Assembly: GCA_030015575.1 (NCBI GenBank)
Contig: CM057338.1
Span: 309,011,827-309,075,826, forward strand
Source: Agapanthus africanus
Taxonomy: Eukaryota; Streptophyta; Magnoliopsida; Asparagales; Amaryllidaceae
DNA: 64,000 bases
Reading direction: 5' to 3'
This document shows positions 44,855 through 57,087 of the stretch, in pieces; position 1 is the first letter of the stretch, and each line of letters begins with the position of its first letter. The notes under the pieces were generated by a model. It did no database searches, was not told the origin of the DNA, and saw only the letters and a list, made by a program, of their open reading frames with translations. A program made the position numbers and the translations under genes.

Positions 44855-46355
44855 CTCTGAACTTTAATGCTTCAACGGTGGAAACACTATTTCACTTAAG
44901 TTTGGGGGAGACCTTTTTGTATAAATATTTTGTTTTGTTTTTCTGTTAACAATAAAAAAAAAATTAATAATAAACAGGGGAGTGCCGACTATTTTGACCC
45001 TCTTGGTGTAGCCTGACAGTGAGGACACTGTCAAGTTTAAGTTTGGGGGTGTGCTCGGTAAGCTTTCTTCCTTCGTATTCATATGTATATTTTTGCATTT
45101 GCATACTTATTTTAAAACCCATAAAATCTGGAAAAAAATTTAAAATTATAAAAATTGAAAATTTCAATTTTGGCCATATTTGACTTAAGTTTAACATGAC
45201 GGTTGACTAGTTAGGAAAAACTAGATCCTAAACTTAATAAATTAAAAACCCTAAAAATAATTTTTCTTAAAATTTAACGGTAGAAAATATATGTCCTTAT
45301 AGTTTACTTAGAAATAGGCAAATTTTGAGTTCACTTCTTGGGCTAAGTCAAAATAAAGGAAGAGTATTGATATTTTTATTAAAGTGTAAGTCTAAAAAAA
45401 TAATTCCTAAGTTTAAGTCTAAACTCTGAAAATATATACCCTACAACTTGCACAAACACGAACCTTGAAACTTGGAATAGTAGAGGATACCTTGAAATGC
45501 TCTTGTCTAAAATTCTTAGTATGAAGGAAAATAAAATTATAAGTTTGAATAAAGAAATATAAAAAATGAACACTGGTTTTGTGATTACTTAAGGCTGCGT
45601 AAAATAAAAAATATATAGCGAGGGCGCTTTATCACCCAGTACCTTAGACCAACTGGTTTGGGAGTCACTGCTAAAGCCTTAGGTGTTACAAGACGAGAAA
45701 TTACGCCTTAATGCGCAAACACATTTTGTAATCGGTCGTTAGTAGATCAAGAAGTATTAACAGTAGCATGAAAGATTGTGAGCAATTTCATCTAAACATT
45801 CACCAAGTAAAAGTACATTGGACTATGGACAAGAGTATAATAGCTTGAATTGAATTTCCAAGTGTAGGGGTGATACAAACACACGCGTAGAGGTATATGA
45901 TTTGGGTTTGGATGAGAGATAGGAATGAAAAATAGGACTTATATCTTTAGTAGAGATGATAAAAATTCCTAAGTTGAGATGGAACCTTAGAAAGAAAACT
46001 CAAAAGATGCTAAAAGCTAAATAAATTTATAGAACATATACAATCTTAAGTTAAATGATAAGGAAGGGTGAAAAATATGGGTTGATAATTTCTGAGTTGA
46101 AGATAATAGAATTTTTTGCTAGAAAACCGAATTGAAGAATGAAAGTCTATAGGCCAAATTGATCGGATTTTGTGGGTAGTATCCGCTGAAAACCCTCAAG
46201 AGACAACACTCCTCCTACTAGGGACACCTAGAGATTTAATGGCTTGTTGCACGAGCTCAGTGCAATCGCGATTCCCTGCGAAAGTGAGGTTAGGATTTTG
46301 TTGAGAATAAAATTGGTTTTGCTCGGGACGAGCAAAAGATAAGTTTGGGGGAATT
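44855..46355 (+). other. 3' region and polypurine tract of internal region 1
   Basis: AT-rich, matches 35722-37181. Internal TTAAGTTTGGGGG motifs at about 44898 and 45038, hairpin GACAGTG-AGGA-CACTGTC near 45016. Ends AAGTTTGGGGGAATT before LTR2. Confidence 0.6.
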
Positions 46356-49300
46356 TGTTCATATCAGAATTTTGCATTATTATATTTCCCATTCTTAATC
46401 ATATTGCAAATAAATAGGTGCTTTTGATCCATTTCTGCTAAATAGTTACAGGTTACAGGTTCTCAGAACAAATACAGTGAAAATGGTGAAAAGACGCTAT
46501 AAATGTGAGACTACGACCAATAAATAGATGAATCTGTATGATGCCGCCTACCAGTTTAAGAAAAAAATGAAGATCAATGAACAGTTCGATTGCACAACGT
46601 ATGAGGGCAGTACAAGATTCAAGACTTCAACACGAAGCTAACGGTAAAACTCCACAACATTCTGCACTGTGGAAATCCGGAAGAAAATAGAAAATATTCT
46701 GAGAAACCAAGTGAAGAAACCAGAAGTAAAATGCAACATGAAGCAGCCCTAATGAAATGAGCCCAATAGCCCATCAAACGGCCGCGCAACCGCGGCAAAC
46801 AAGGCTTTTGGCCGCGGATCCACGGCCGTGCAATGCCCATGTCGGTGGATAAGACGGTGCATTGACCGGGTCTTCTTAGGGTAGATTTGTAAATTTATGA
46901 ATGGATCAGAATGTAACCTAAGGTTTCCTGTATCTATAAATAGGAGAGCAAAAGACCAATAATTCTCGTATCTATTTTTGGGTGCCTCTTTTGAGATGCC
47001 TCTTTTAATTTCTAGATCTTAGATTTTCAATTCCATGTAATCTGTCAAAGAGTGCATCAATGAAGAAGTAAGTTTTTTTATCTTGCATTTTTTTATCTAG
47101 CAATTTTATTTCTCTGCCGTAGTTATAAATTTTTTATATGCCGTAGTTATAAATTTTTTTATCTGTCCTAGTTATAAATTTTTTATCTGCCGTAGTTATT
47201 AAATAAAAACCATAAAAAATGAACTCGTTTATCAATTCCCTAATGAGTGAGTAGTTCCTCACTTGTTAGGGTTAGGTTTAGGGAAGGTTTGAGAGATGAA
47301 AATCTCTGACCCCTTTCTTGCCCGTTATACATTTTAAAGTAGGACTCTATGCATACATACACACACCGCTCACTACGGCATCCTATCCCACGAAATAGCG
47401 TTGATACCATAGTTAAAGACCGATTATAATTGTTTTCCATAGAGCTTAGGGATAAGAGTTAAGAAAGGACGGACAAGGACCTGTTAGTTATATGTATGCC
47501 CTAGAGGCCATTACTGTGCATTGGATGTATATTGTGGTGGATGCTGGGACATATATAGGTAGGACTTTCTTGCTCGACATGATAGTACGCTATCTGGTTG
47601 CTCTTTGTCTTAACGTGTATACTTTCCGTCTCTCTGTTACATGTTGATAAAGCCCTTAGGATGTGTACTCGACTACCAGGACTATGATGCAAATCATACT
47701 AGCGGGGCCTGGATAGTCCATGAGTATATCCTTGAAATGTTCCTAGTCGAGGGAATATCGAGACGGGGCATCGATATTCCAGAGTAGACTAGCGTATATC
47801 TTCTCGACCCATGCGATGGGCGATGGATGATCCCATATCCATTGGTGTTTGACATCGAAGATGGTATGCGGGTGCTCAGTGGAGACTGGGTACACTGAAC
47901 GGACTCGCCGAGAACACCCAGATGGTATTATACCTCACGTCAGATGGCAGTTCTCTGGTGACACTGGTACAGCTTAGTCTGTTGACCCGAGATCGTCATA
48001 GAATCTTGTGTGTCTCCCACTGTGCTTTGATTTCCACCCTACCATGGCTCTACTGAGTCGTGCAAACAGGTGGTTTTTGGGTACAGTCCCGATTCACATG
48101 GAGGCAATGAGCGATAGGAGGGGATTCGTCTCTCCCGGTATTGGGGGTTGATGTTGCGCAATGCACGACTGGCCATAACAGGAAATCCCTGGCCAGGGTT
48201 GCAGTGATATACTGGTAAGAGTTATCAGTAGTTTCACGAATGTTATGGACCTCAAGTCGGCATGACTTATCGAGCTATTGGGGTTTGATGTTTACCACCC
48301 CTAGGCGAGATATGCGACATATCAGACGAACAGACCGGACTGTACGGTAAGTGTTACTGGTTGGATTCACAGGAGTGTGAGCGGGCTTGCTCGTCGATCT
48401 TCTGATCGCTCAATACCCGGGTGGACGTTATGTTTAGCAGACCGCTTGCGGCTTGTGGGTGTTTGATATGATCATCACCTGCTGCCGGCGTATTGACGAG
48501 TCTTTAGAGTCCTACACAGAGGTTTCCTGGCTCAAGCGAAACAAAATAGGAGCGCATATGAGATATGTGCGGGACCGAGAATAATGCGTGTATGTGATAC
48601 CGTATTTCATTCTCGCGATGAATGTGTCGAATGGTTGTATGCGATATAACCTAGTTATCGAATCAAGGATTGATTCAATAAGCCGATACATTGGATACTA
48701 GCCGGTTATATGCGATATGACCGGATCATTGAATCAAGTGTTGATTTAATGATTTAATGTATAATTATATATTTGATATATTACTTTGCATTAACTAGTA
48801 TTGGTTCACTTTAAATGGATTTTCTTACTTGAATTGTGCAAGTTGTATATGTGATATACATTTGTGCACATGATTGTATCATGTTTGATGATACATGTTT
48901 ACTTGGTTAAGTGTAAAGAATTAAACCATGGTTAAGTTTATGATTAGGGTTTTCCTTATTGTTTTATTTATTCTTTTTGTTTATTTTGGAAAAAGGAAAT
49001 GATAAAGAAAATGAAATGGTGGCTTATTTTGTTTGTTGTTGAAGTTTCTTGAAACTTTGACTTAGTGACCATTTTGTCTTCTTTCTTAACCCTAACCCTT
49101 CAAACTAACCTTGGTCAATTCTCTACACCTAACTAAGGTTAATGATATGATAAGTATTATATTTTCTTTTCTATTTTTATTAACTTATCATATCTTCTTC
49201 TTCTTCTTCATCTTCTTCTTCCATGAAGAAAGCTAGTGACCATCAATGGCAACTAGTGAAATTGAGTGAGAAATCCAAATCTAAAGTCTACCCACTTCCT

Positions 49301-50054
49301 ATTTCTTCATTCTCTACCTCTTGCCAAGTTGTATAGGGTGTTTACTTCACAAGTTTTCAAAGCTTGGTGAAGTTGGAGCTTGTTCTTGTGATGCCTCGAC
49401 GTAGATCATATTCGGCATCGAACCGACGATCAAGCCCGCCCATTCTTCGATGATGCCAATGCTAGAGTCAAGGGTTCGATTTGGACAGCGGAGGGAGATC
49501 ATCGCGGAGCTTAGGAAGTGGTGGACCGGATCTACAAAGGTTGTAGCCCCTTCCCTTTAGCTATATTTCCGTTTACTTACTCGCTTCGCCTATATATCTA
49601 GTTAACGATCCGTTCTAGGGTTTCTCGGCACCGTATTTTTTAGAAATTTGCATGGATGATGACTTGTGAGACCTCACTAGGGTGCCTATGAATCTTACAG
49701 GACCAAAGGGAAGAAACCTAGTTTCTTCCCGATCGTGCTAATCCCCTTTATTAACTATTACCTTAACACCTAAAAAGTTCTTAATTAGGGCAAAGAAAGC
49801 GGTGAGAATAATTGATTTTCCAAACTAACCTAATCTTAACCCTAGCAAGCTTTTTATAAACTTTTATCTCATCCTTATATCTTAAAATAAAATCCAAAAT
49901 CTTTTGGATTTAACTCGCTAAAATATAAAGAAAAGGAATCCATCTCCCTGTGGACCGATCCGTACTCAACCGGTTAGCTACCAAGCGACACCGTTCTTGA
50001 TTGCGGTATATTCTTTGATTTCAAAACGCGCGTAAGCAAAATCTCTACCAATGA
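46356..50054 (+). repeat. LTR2 of the tandem array, split by a copia solo LTR
   Basis: About 1476 bp without the insertion. It ends CAATGA instead of CAATCA. It shares TATATTTCCC and GTTACAGG near its start with LTR3, against LTR1 and LTR4. Confidence 0.85.
47482..49699 (+). mobile_element. Solo LTR of a copia family related to the 7353-17715 element
   Basis: 2218 bp, starting TGTTAGTTATATG and ending AATCTTACA. It is collinear with the 2202-bp LTRs at 7353 and 15514 but clearly more divergent. The TSD is GGACC at 47477-47481 and 49700-49704. LTR3 at about 55709-55726 shows the empty site, GGACAAGGACCAAAGG. No internal copia sequence adjoins it, so it is a solo LTR from LTR recombination. 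Confidence 0.93.
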
Positions 50055-50056
50055 AA

Positions 50057-50115
50057 TGGCGCCGCTGCCGGGGATCGAACCCGGGTCACCCGCATGACAG
50101 GCGGGAATACTCACC
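50057..50115 (-). other. Extended tRNA-Asp copy at the primer-binding site, internal region 2
   Basis: The minus strand reads as the last 59 nt of mature tRNA-Asp(GUC): the anticodon region CCTGTCATG, the T-loop GGTTCGATCC and a 3' CCA. Plant tRNA genes do not encode CCA, so this was copied from a mature tRNA, not from a gene. An ordinary primer-binding site is about 18 nt. Confidence 0.85.
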
Positions 50116-51057
50116 GCGTGATAAGATAAAGGAGGATCAAAACAGCACAAAACAGAATTTTTAGGATCTAAACCGACCATTCGACCGCGTAACCGACGCG
50201 ATTTGGTGCCTTTGACCGCGGATCCGCGGCCTCGTGCTGACGTCATCACCTCAAATCCCTCTGTGGGTATTTTTTATCTCCTCTGTAACCTCCTGATCTC
50301 AACTGAAAATTTTTCTGCAGGGTTCTTTGCGCAAAATTCTTTTCCCTCTCCAATAAATTGTTTTTGTGCAGGATTCTTTGCGCTGCAAAATAAAAAAAAT
50401 TTTGAAAGTGTTTTAGATTTTTTGTGTGTTAATTGATTTGCATATTTAAAACGGACTTTTAAGGGGCTATAACACCAATCAATATTGGGTAGGGATTTCG
50501 TTACCCTTTCTAGGACCCCAAAAATTACAAAAAGCATTTGCATCAACTTTTGAGTTAATAAAAAATATTAGACTCGTCCAATAAGGACTGTCGCGCTCAA
50601 TAGGACAAAAGAAAAGTTGTAGGCATCGGTCGTTTATCTAAACCAGAGTTTGTGGTGCCTAGACTAGACAAGTAGGAAAGATAATTTTAAAAGGCCCGTC
50701 TCACGGTGATTCGTGAGCGGATCTCTCCTTTCTTTACTTGTACTTATCTGGCAACAATTGGCGGTGAAGAGGCGATTTGAGAATCTTACAACTTGCCCTT
50801 TGGAACAGTTAGGAGCAGTCTAGTTGACCTAGGAGACCCTAAATCTAGGCTTGATTGTGCATGCTTATATTGTGACTGTTTGAAAGTGTGTAGTAGTCCG
50901 TAAAAATTTTTTAAAACTCTTTCTAAATAAAACACATTCAAAAATTTCAAAAACCCAAAAACAAACAATTTCTGTAAAAAAAAAATTTAATTTTTTTTTA
51001 AAAATAAAAAAATAAAAAAAAATTCATCACATTTTTTTTCTTCTCCTTTCTTACATC
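50116..51057 (+). other. Leader of internal region 2
   Basis: No conserved ORF; GACCGCGGATCCGCGGCC (50214-50231) palindrome, A- and T-tracts near 50970-51030. Confidence 0.5.
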
Positions 51058-53092
51058 ATGAGCACCCCACCTCGCAAATCTCTTGCTGAACTTTGGTACC
51101 CTCTACCAGACATTAATTCCTACGCTCATCATTTTGGTCGAATTACGGACGACCCCTCCATACCCAAAATTTCTTTGAAAGATCGAATAGAAGCGTCTAA
51201 GAGAAATAGGTTGGACTTCGAAATCCACTTTGTATCAACCGTTTCAACCTTCACCACCTTCTTACGTTGATACCCATTTTGAGAGTCCGGAGGTAACTCC
51301 GAAACCCATGTCTATTACTGAACATATTGAACAATCTCGTAACCGATCTTTCACACCTTTCAATACTTCAAGTTCTTGGGACAACCAAGTCCATTCACCT
51401 TTTTATCCAAATATTGATTCTACTCCTGTCCAACCATTCAATTCCTACCAGCCCTACCCGACTATCGCACCTTCTCTAGACACTGCTTCTACACAGCCAT
51501 TTAGGACTTTCCAGAATCCAAACAATTTTGAATCTTTTACTGAAACCCCTTCACAACCCATGTCTAGTCTGGAATAGTCGTTGGAAGCTTATATTGTAGC
51601 GACAAACCAACAGATGAGGCGGTTGGATGCGTCCATGGCCGCCCTTATACAACCTAGTGACCCGGTAGTTAGTTTCCAACTGGCTCCAAAAATTCCAATG
51701 TATGATGAGGCGGTTGGACAGATCGAGAATTTGAGTGGAGAGAGTGAGCTATACACCCTTCCAAATCAAACCTACCCATCCCCAATTGAATCCCACAACT
51801 CCGGTTTTGAATGTCTATCAAGTGTCCCAAATGATTCACCAGTTGAAAATAAAACATTTAATGAGTTGTGCGACTTTGTAGTGCTTGATTTGCCAGATTG
51901 TGAAGGGTCCCTTTCGAGTGAAACCATCACCAATCATTTTGACCTCTACACCTCCAATTTAGAACCTGAATTGATAAATATCCATACTTTTAATGAGGTG
52001 TCCGAAAATATTAATTTTCACTTGATTGAGGATATTGACGCAGGGTATAATTTGGATGATGAACCCGCAGATTTGGCCGAGTTTTTCTCTCCAATTCATC
52101 ATCCCGAATCATTAAATTTTTTTCCCGAACTTCATATGCGTCTTGATTTTGATGAGAATAGCATGGATAAGCTAAATTTTGAGAAGAATATTGAGGAAAT
52201 TATTGAGGATAAACCAGTTTTGTTTGATGAGTCAGATTTTCCAATTCATCCTGTTCTTTCCACTGACTGTGTACACCCTCCTGGACCTTTAACTGTGACC
52301 CTTCCTAAATGACTCCCTTTCGTCCTTTCCATCGTTCTGACCGCGCAAGAGACTGTATCCCTTTCATTTTCAATGTCTGGTTTACCAAGTTCAACGTACC
52401 CATGTTTTCTCATGAACCTTGAGGAATTTGACCTCATTTCTCAGTGGGTTGATAGATTAGCACAATCGCTTTTTACACATCGGTCATTACAAAATGTGCT
52501 AATTTATACACTCCATCTCCACCCTCAAGTTCGTATTCAACTTCTTTCTCCCACTTTCTCTGATTCTTCTTCTAATCTTCCTTTAATGATACCGAGTGTT
52601 GATGAATAACAATCCGATAATTCAAGTTCGATCATTCCAGAAGGCCAACTTGATTTGGATACTTTTGAAAATGAGTTAGATGAGTTTTTCGAGTCTCCTA
52701 CCTCCATAATTTTTGACAAACCAAGTCTGATAAATTCTGACACAAAACTTACTGACAGCAAAATGTTCAATTACATCAATGAGAGTTTTGAAGAACTTTT
52801 TGCTGACGAACTTGCATTCTTAAACGACACGGATTTTGTGATTAATCAACCTCCACTTGAAGAAGTCGAACCACCACCATTTCTTTTTCCCTTCCGCTAT
52901 TCTTCTCCTCCACCGAGACCGAATACTGTTTTTATCTCCACACAGTCTTGTGTGTTTCTCGTTTCTTTTTTCTACACTCCATTCTTTCACCAACCACACC
53001 ATTATAACGATAAAATTTTTGAATGGTTGATGCTAACGTTTGGCCTGTGTAAGGCCTTGTATAGCTTGATACTGTGTTTTTCTTCTCCCTAA
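51058..53092 (+). pseudogene. Large acidic protein of unknown family, copy B2 (broken)
   Basis: Same family. It starts MSTPPRKSLAELWYP. A one-base insertion near 51210-51220, shared with copy B3, shifts the frame; the protein resumes in ORF 51230-51577 (YQPFQPSPPSYVD, SWDNQVHSPFYPN). Further breaks: TAG 51575-51577 (shared by all three array copies), TGA 52310-52312 and TAA 52607-52609, both where relatives have Ser. Open stretches 51581-52312 and 52655-53092 are otherwise full length. The family spans about 670 codons. Confidence 0.65.
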
Positions 53093-54589
53093 CTCTGAAC
53101 TTTAATGCTTCAACAGTGGAAACACTGTTTCACTTAAGTTTGGAGGGGATCTTTTTGTATAAATATTTTGTTTTGTTTTTCTGTTAACAATAAAAAAATT
53201 AATAATAAACAGGGGAGTGCCGACTATTTTGACCCTCTTGGTGTAGCCTGACAGTGAGGACACTATCAAGTTTAAGTTTGGGGGTGTGCTCGTTAAGCTT
53301 TCTTCCTTCGTATTCATATGTATATTTTTGCATTTGCATACTTATTTTAAAAGCCATAAAAACTGAAAAAAATTTAAAATTATAAAAATTGAAAATTTCA
53401 ATTTTGGTCATATTTGACTTAAGTTTAACATGACGGTTGACTAGTTAGGAAAAACTAGATCCTAAACTTAATAAATTAAAAACCCTAAAAATAATTTTTC
53501 TTAAAATTTAACGGTAGAAAATATATGTCCTTATAGTTTACTTAGAAATAGGCAAATTTTGAGTTCACTTCTTGGGCTAAGTCAAAATAAGGGAAGAGTA
53601 TTGATATTTTTATTAAAGTGTAAGTCTAAAAAAATAATTCCTAAGTTTAAATCTAAACTCTGAAAATATATACCCTACAACTTGCACAAACACGAATCTT
53701 GAAACTTAGAATAGTAGAGGATACCTTGAAATGCCCTTGTCTAAAATTCTTAGTATGAAGGAAAATAAAATTATAAGTTTGAATAAAGAAATATAAAAAA
53801 TGAACACTAGTTTTGTGATTGCTTAAGGCTGAGTAAAATAAAAAATATATAGCGAGGGCGCTTTATCACCCAGTGCCTTAGACCAACTGGTTTGGGAGTC
53901 ACTGCTAAAGCCTTAGGTGTTACAAGACGAGGAATTACGCCTTAATGCGCAAACACATTTTGTAATCGGTCGTTAGTATCTTAAGAAGTATTAACGGTCG
54001 CATGAAAGATGTGTGAGCAATTTTATCTAAACATTCACCAAGTAAAAGTATTTTGGACTATGGACAAGAGTATAATAGCTTGAATTGAATTTCCAAGTGT
54101 AGGGGTGATACAAACACACGCGTAGAGGTATATGATTGGGGTTTGGATGAGAGATAAGAATGAAAAATAGGACTTATATCTTTAGTAGAGATGATAAAAA
54201 TTCCTAAGTTGATATGGAACCTTAGAAGGAAAACTCAAAAGATGCTAAAAGCTAAATAAACTTATAGAACATATACAATCTTAAGTTAAATGATAAGGAA
54301 GGGTGAAAAATATGGGTTGATAATTTCTGAGTTGAAGATAATAGAATTTTTTGCTAGAAAACCGAATTGAAGAATGAAAGTCTATAGGCCAAATTGATCG
54401 GATTTTGTGGGTATTATCCGCTGAAAACTCTCAAGAGACAACACTCCTCCTACTAGGGACACCTAGAGGTTTAACGGCTTGTTGCACGAGCTCAGTGCAA
54501 TCGCGATTCCATGCGAAAGTGAGGTTAGGATTTTGTTGAGAATAAAAATGGTTTTGCTCGGGACGAGCAAAAGATAGTTTGGGGGAATT
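53093..54589 (+). other. 3' region and polypurine tract of internal region 2
   Basis: Collinear with 44855-46355. Ends GATAGTTTGGGGGAATT, lacking two bases of the usual AAGATAAGTTT. Confidence 0.6.
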
Positions 54590-56066
54590 TGTTCATATCA
54601 GAATTTTGCATTATTATATTTCCCATTCTTAATCATATTGCAAATAAATAGGTGCTTTTGATCCATGTCTGCTAAATAGTTACAGGTTACAGGTTCTCAG
54701 AACAAATACAGTGAAAATGGTGAAAAGACGCTATAAATGTGAGACTACGACCAATAAATAGATGAATCTATATGATGCCGCCTACCAGTTTAAGAAACAA
54801 ATGAAGATCAATGAAAAGTTCGATTGCACAACGTATGAGGGCAGTACAAGATTCAAGACTTCAACACGAAGCTAACGGTAAAACTCCACAACATTCTGCA
54901 CTGTGGAAATCTGGAAGAAAATAGAAAATATTCTGAGAAACCAAGTGAAGAAACCAGAAGTAAAATGCAACATGAAGCAGCCCTAAAGAAATGAGCCCAA
55001 TAGCCCATCAAACGGCCGCGCAACCGCGGCAAACAAGGCTTTTGGCCGCGGATCCGCGGCCGTGCAATGCCCATGTCGGTGGATAAGACGGTGCGTTGAC
55101 CGGGTCTTCTTAGGGTAGATTTGTAAATTTATGAATGGATCAGAATATAACCTAAGGTTTCCTGTATCTATAAATAGGAGAGCAAAAGACCAATAATTCT
55201 CGTACCTCTTTTTGGGTGCCTCTTTTGAGATGCCTTTTTTAATTTCTAGATCTTAGATTTTCAATTCCATGTAATCTGTCAAAGAGTGCATTAATGAAGA
55301 AGTAAGTTTTTTTATCTTGAATTTTTTTATCTAGCAATTTTATTTCTCTGCCGTAGTTATAAATTTTTTATCTGCCGTAGTTATAAATTTTTTTATCTGC
55401 CGTAGTTATTAAATAAAAACCATAAAAAATGAACTCGTTTATCAATTCCCTAATGAGTGAGTAGTTCCTCTCTTGTTAGGGTTAGGTTTAGGGAAGGTTT
55501 GAGAGATGAAAATCTCTCACCCCTTTTTTACCCGTTATACATTTTAAAGTAGGACTCTATGCATACATACCCACACCGCTCACTACGGCATTCTATCCCA
55601 CGAGGTAGCGTTCATTTTGAAAGGTAAAAAGGGGTAGAGTACCATAGTTAAAGACCGGTTATGATTGTTTTCCATAGAGCTTAGGGATAAGAGTTAGGAA
55701 AGGACGGACAAGGACCAAAGGAAAGAAACCTAGTTTCTTCCCGATCGTGCTAATCCCCTTTATTAACTATTACCTTAACACCTAAAAAGTTCTTAATTAG
55801 GGCAAAAAAAGCGGTGAGAATAATTGATTTTCCAAACTAACCTAATCTTAACCCTAGCAAGCTTTTTATAAACTTTTATCTCATCCTTATATCTTAAAAT
55901 AAAACCCAAAATCTTTTGGATTTAACTCGCTAAAATATAAAGAAAAGGAATCCATCTCCCTGTGGACCGATCCGTACTCAACCGGTTAGCTACCAAGCGA
56001 AACCGTTCTTGATTGCGGTATATTCTTTGATTTCAAAACGCGCGTAAGCAAAATCTCTACCAATCA
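54590..56066 (+). repeat. LTR3 of the tandem array
   Basis: 1477 bp. Contains a roughly 30-bp extra segment near 55611-55640 relative to the others and the empty site of the copia solo LTR. Holds GGCCGCGGATCCGCGGCC near 55044. Confidence 0.87.
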
Positions 56067-56068
56067 AA

Positions 56069-56127
56069 TGGCGCCGCTTCCGGGGATCGAACCCGGGTCA
56101 CCCGCATGACAGGCGGGAATACTCACC
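56069..56127 (-). other. Extended tRNA-Asp copy at the primer-binding site, internal region 3
   Basis: Same 59-nt mature tRNA-Asp copy as at 50057-50115 with one difference (CTTCC for CTGCC). Confidence 0.85.
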
Positions 56128-57087
56128 GCGTGATAAGACAAAGGAGGATCAAAACAGCACAAAACAGAATTTTTAGGATCTAAACCGACCATTCGACCGC
56201 GTAACCGACGCGATTTGGTGCCTTTGACCGCGGATCCGCGGCCTCGTGCTGACGTCATCACCTCAAATCCCTCTGTGGGTATTTTTTATCTCCTCTGTAA
56301 CCTCCTGATCTCAACTGAAAATTTTTCTGCAGGGTTCTTTGCGCAAAATTCTTTTCCCTCTCCAATAAATTGTTTTTGTGTAGGATTCTAGGCGCTGCAA
56401 AATAAAAGAAATTTGAAAGTGTTTTAGATTTTTGTGTGTTAATTGATTTGCATATTTAAAACGGACTTTGAAGGGACTATAACACCAATCAATATTGGGT
56501 GGGGATTTCATTACCCTTTCTAGGACCCCAAAAATTACAAAAAGCATTTGCATCAACTTTCGAGTTAATAAAAAATATTAGACTCGGCCAATAAGGACTG
56601 TCGCGCTCAATAGGACAAAAGAAAAGTTGTAGGCATCGGTCGTTTATCTAAACCAGAGTTTGTGGTGCCTAGACTAGACAAGTAGGAAAGATAATTTTAA
56701 AAGGCCCGTCTCACGGTGATTCGTGAGCGGATCCCTCCTTTCTTTACTTGTACTTATCTGGCAACAATTGGCGGTGTAGAGGCGATTTGAGAATCTTACA
56801 ACTTGCCCTTTGAAACAGTTAGGAGCAGTCTAGTTGACCTAGGAGACCCTAAATCTAGGCTTGATTGTGCATGCTTATATTGTGACTGTTTGAAAGTGTG
56901 TAGTAGTCCGTAAAAATTTTTAAAAACTCTTTCTAAATAAAGCACATTCAAAAATTTCAAAAACCCAAAAACAAACAATTTCTGTTAAAAAAAAAATTTT
57001 AAAATTTTTTTTTTTAAAAATAAAAATAAAAAATAAAATAAAAATAAAAAAAATTCATCAGATTTTTTTCTTCTCCTTTCTTACATC
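56128..57087 (+). other. Leader of internal region 3
   Basis: Nearly the same as 50116-51057; no conserved ORF. Confidence 0.5.

Noticed and set aside
50057..50115. A tRNA-Asp gene on the minus strand.
   Set aside because: It lacks the 5' acceptor stem and most of the D-arm, includes CCA, and sits exactly at the primer-binding site after an LTR.
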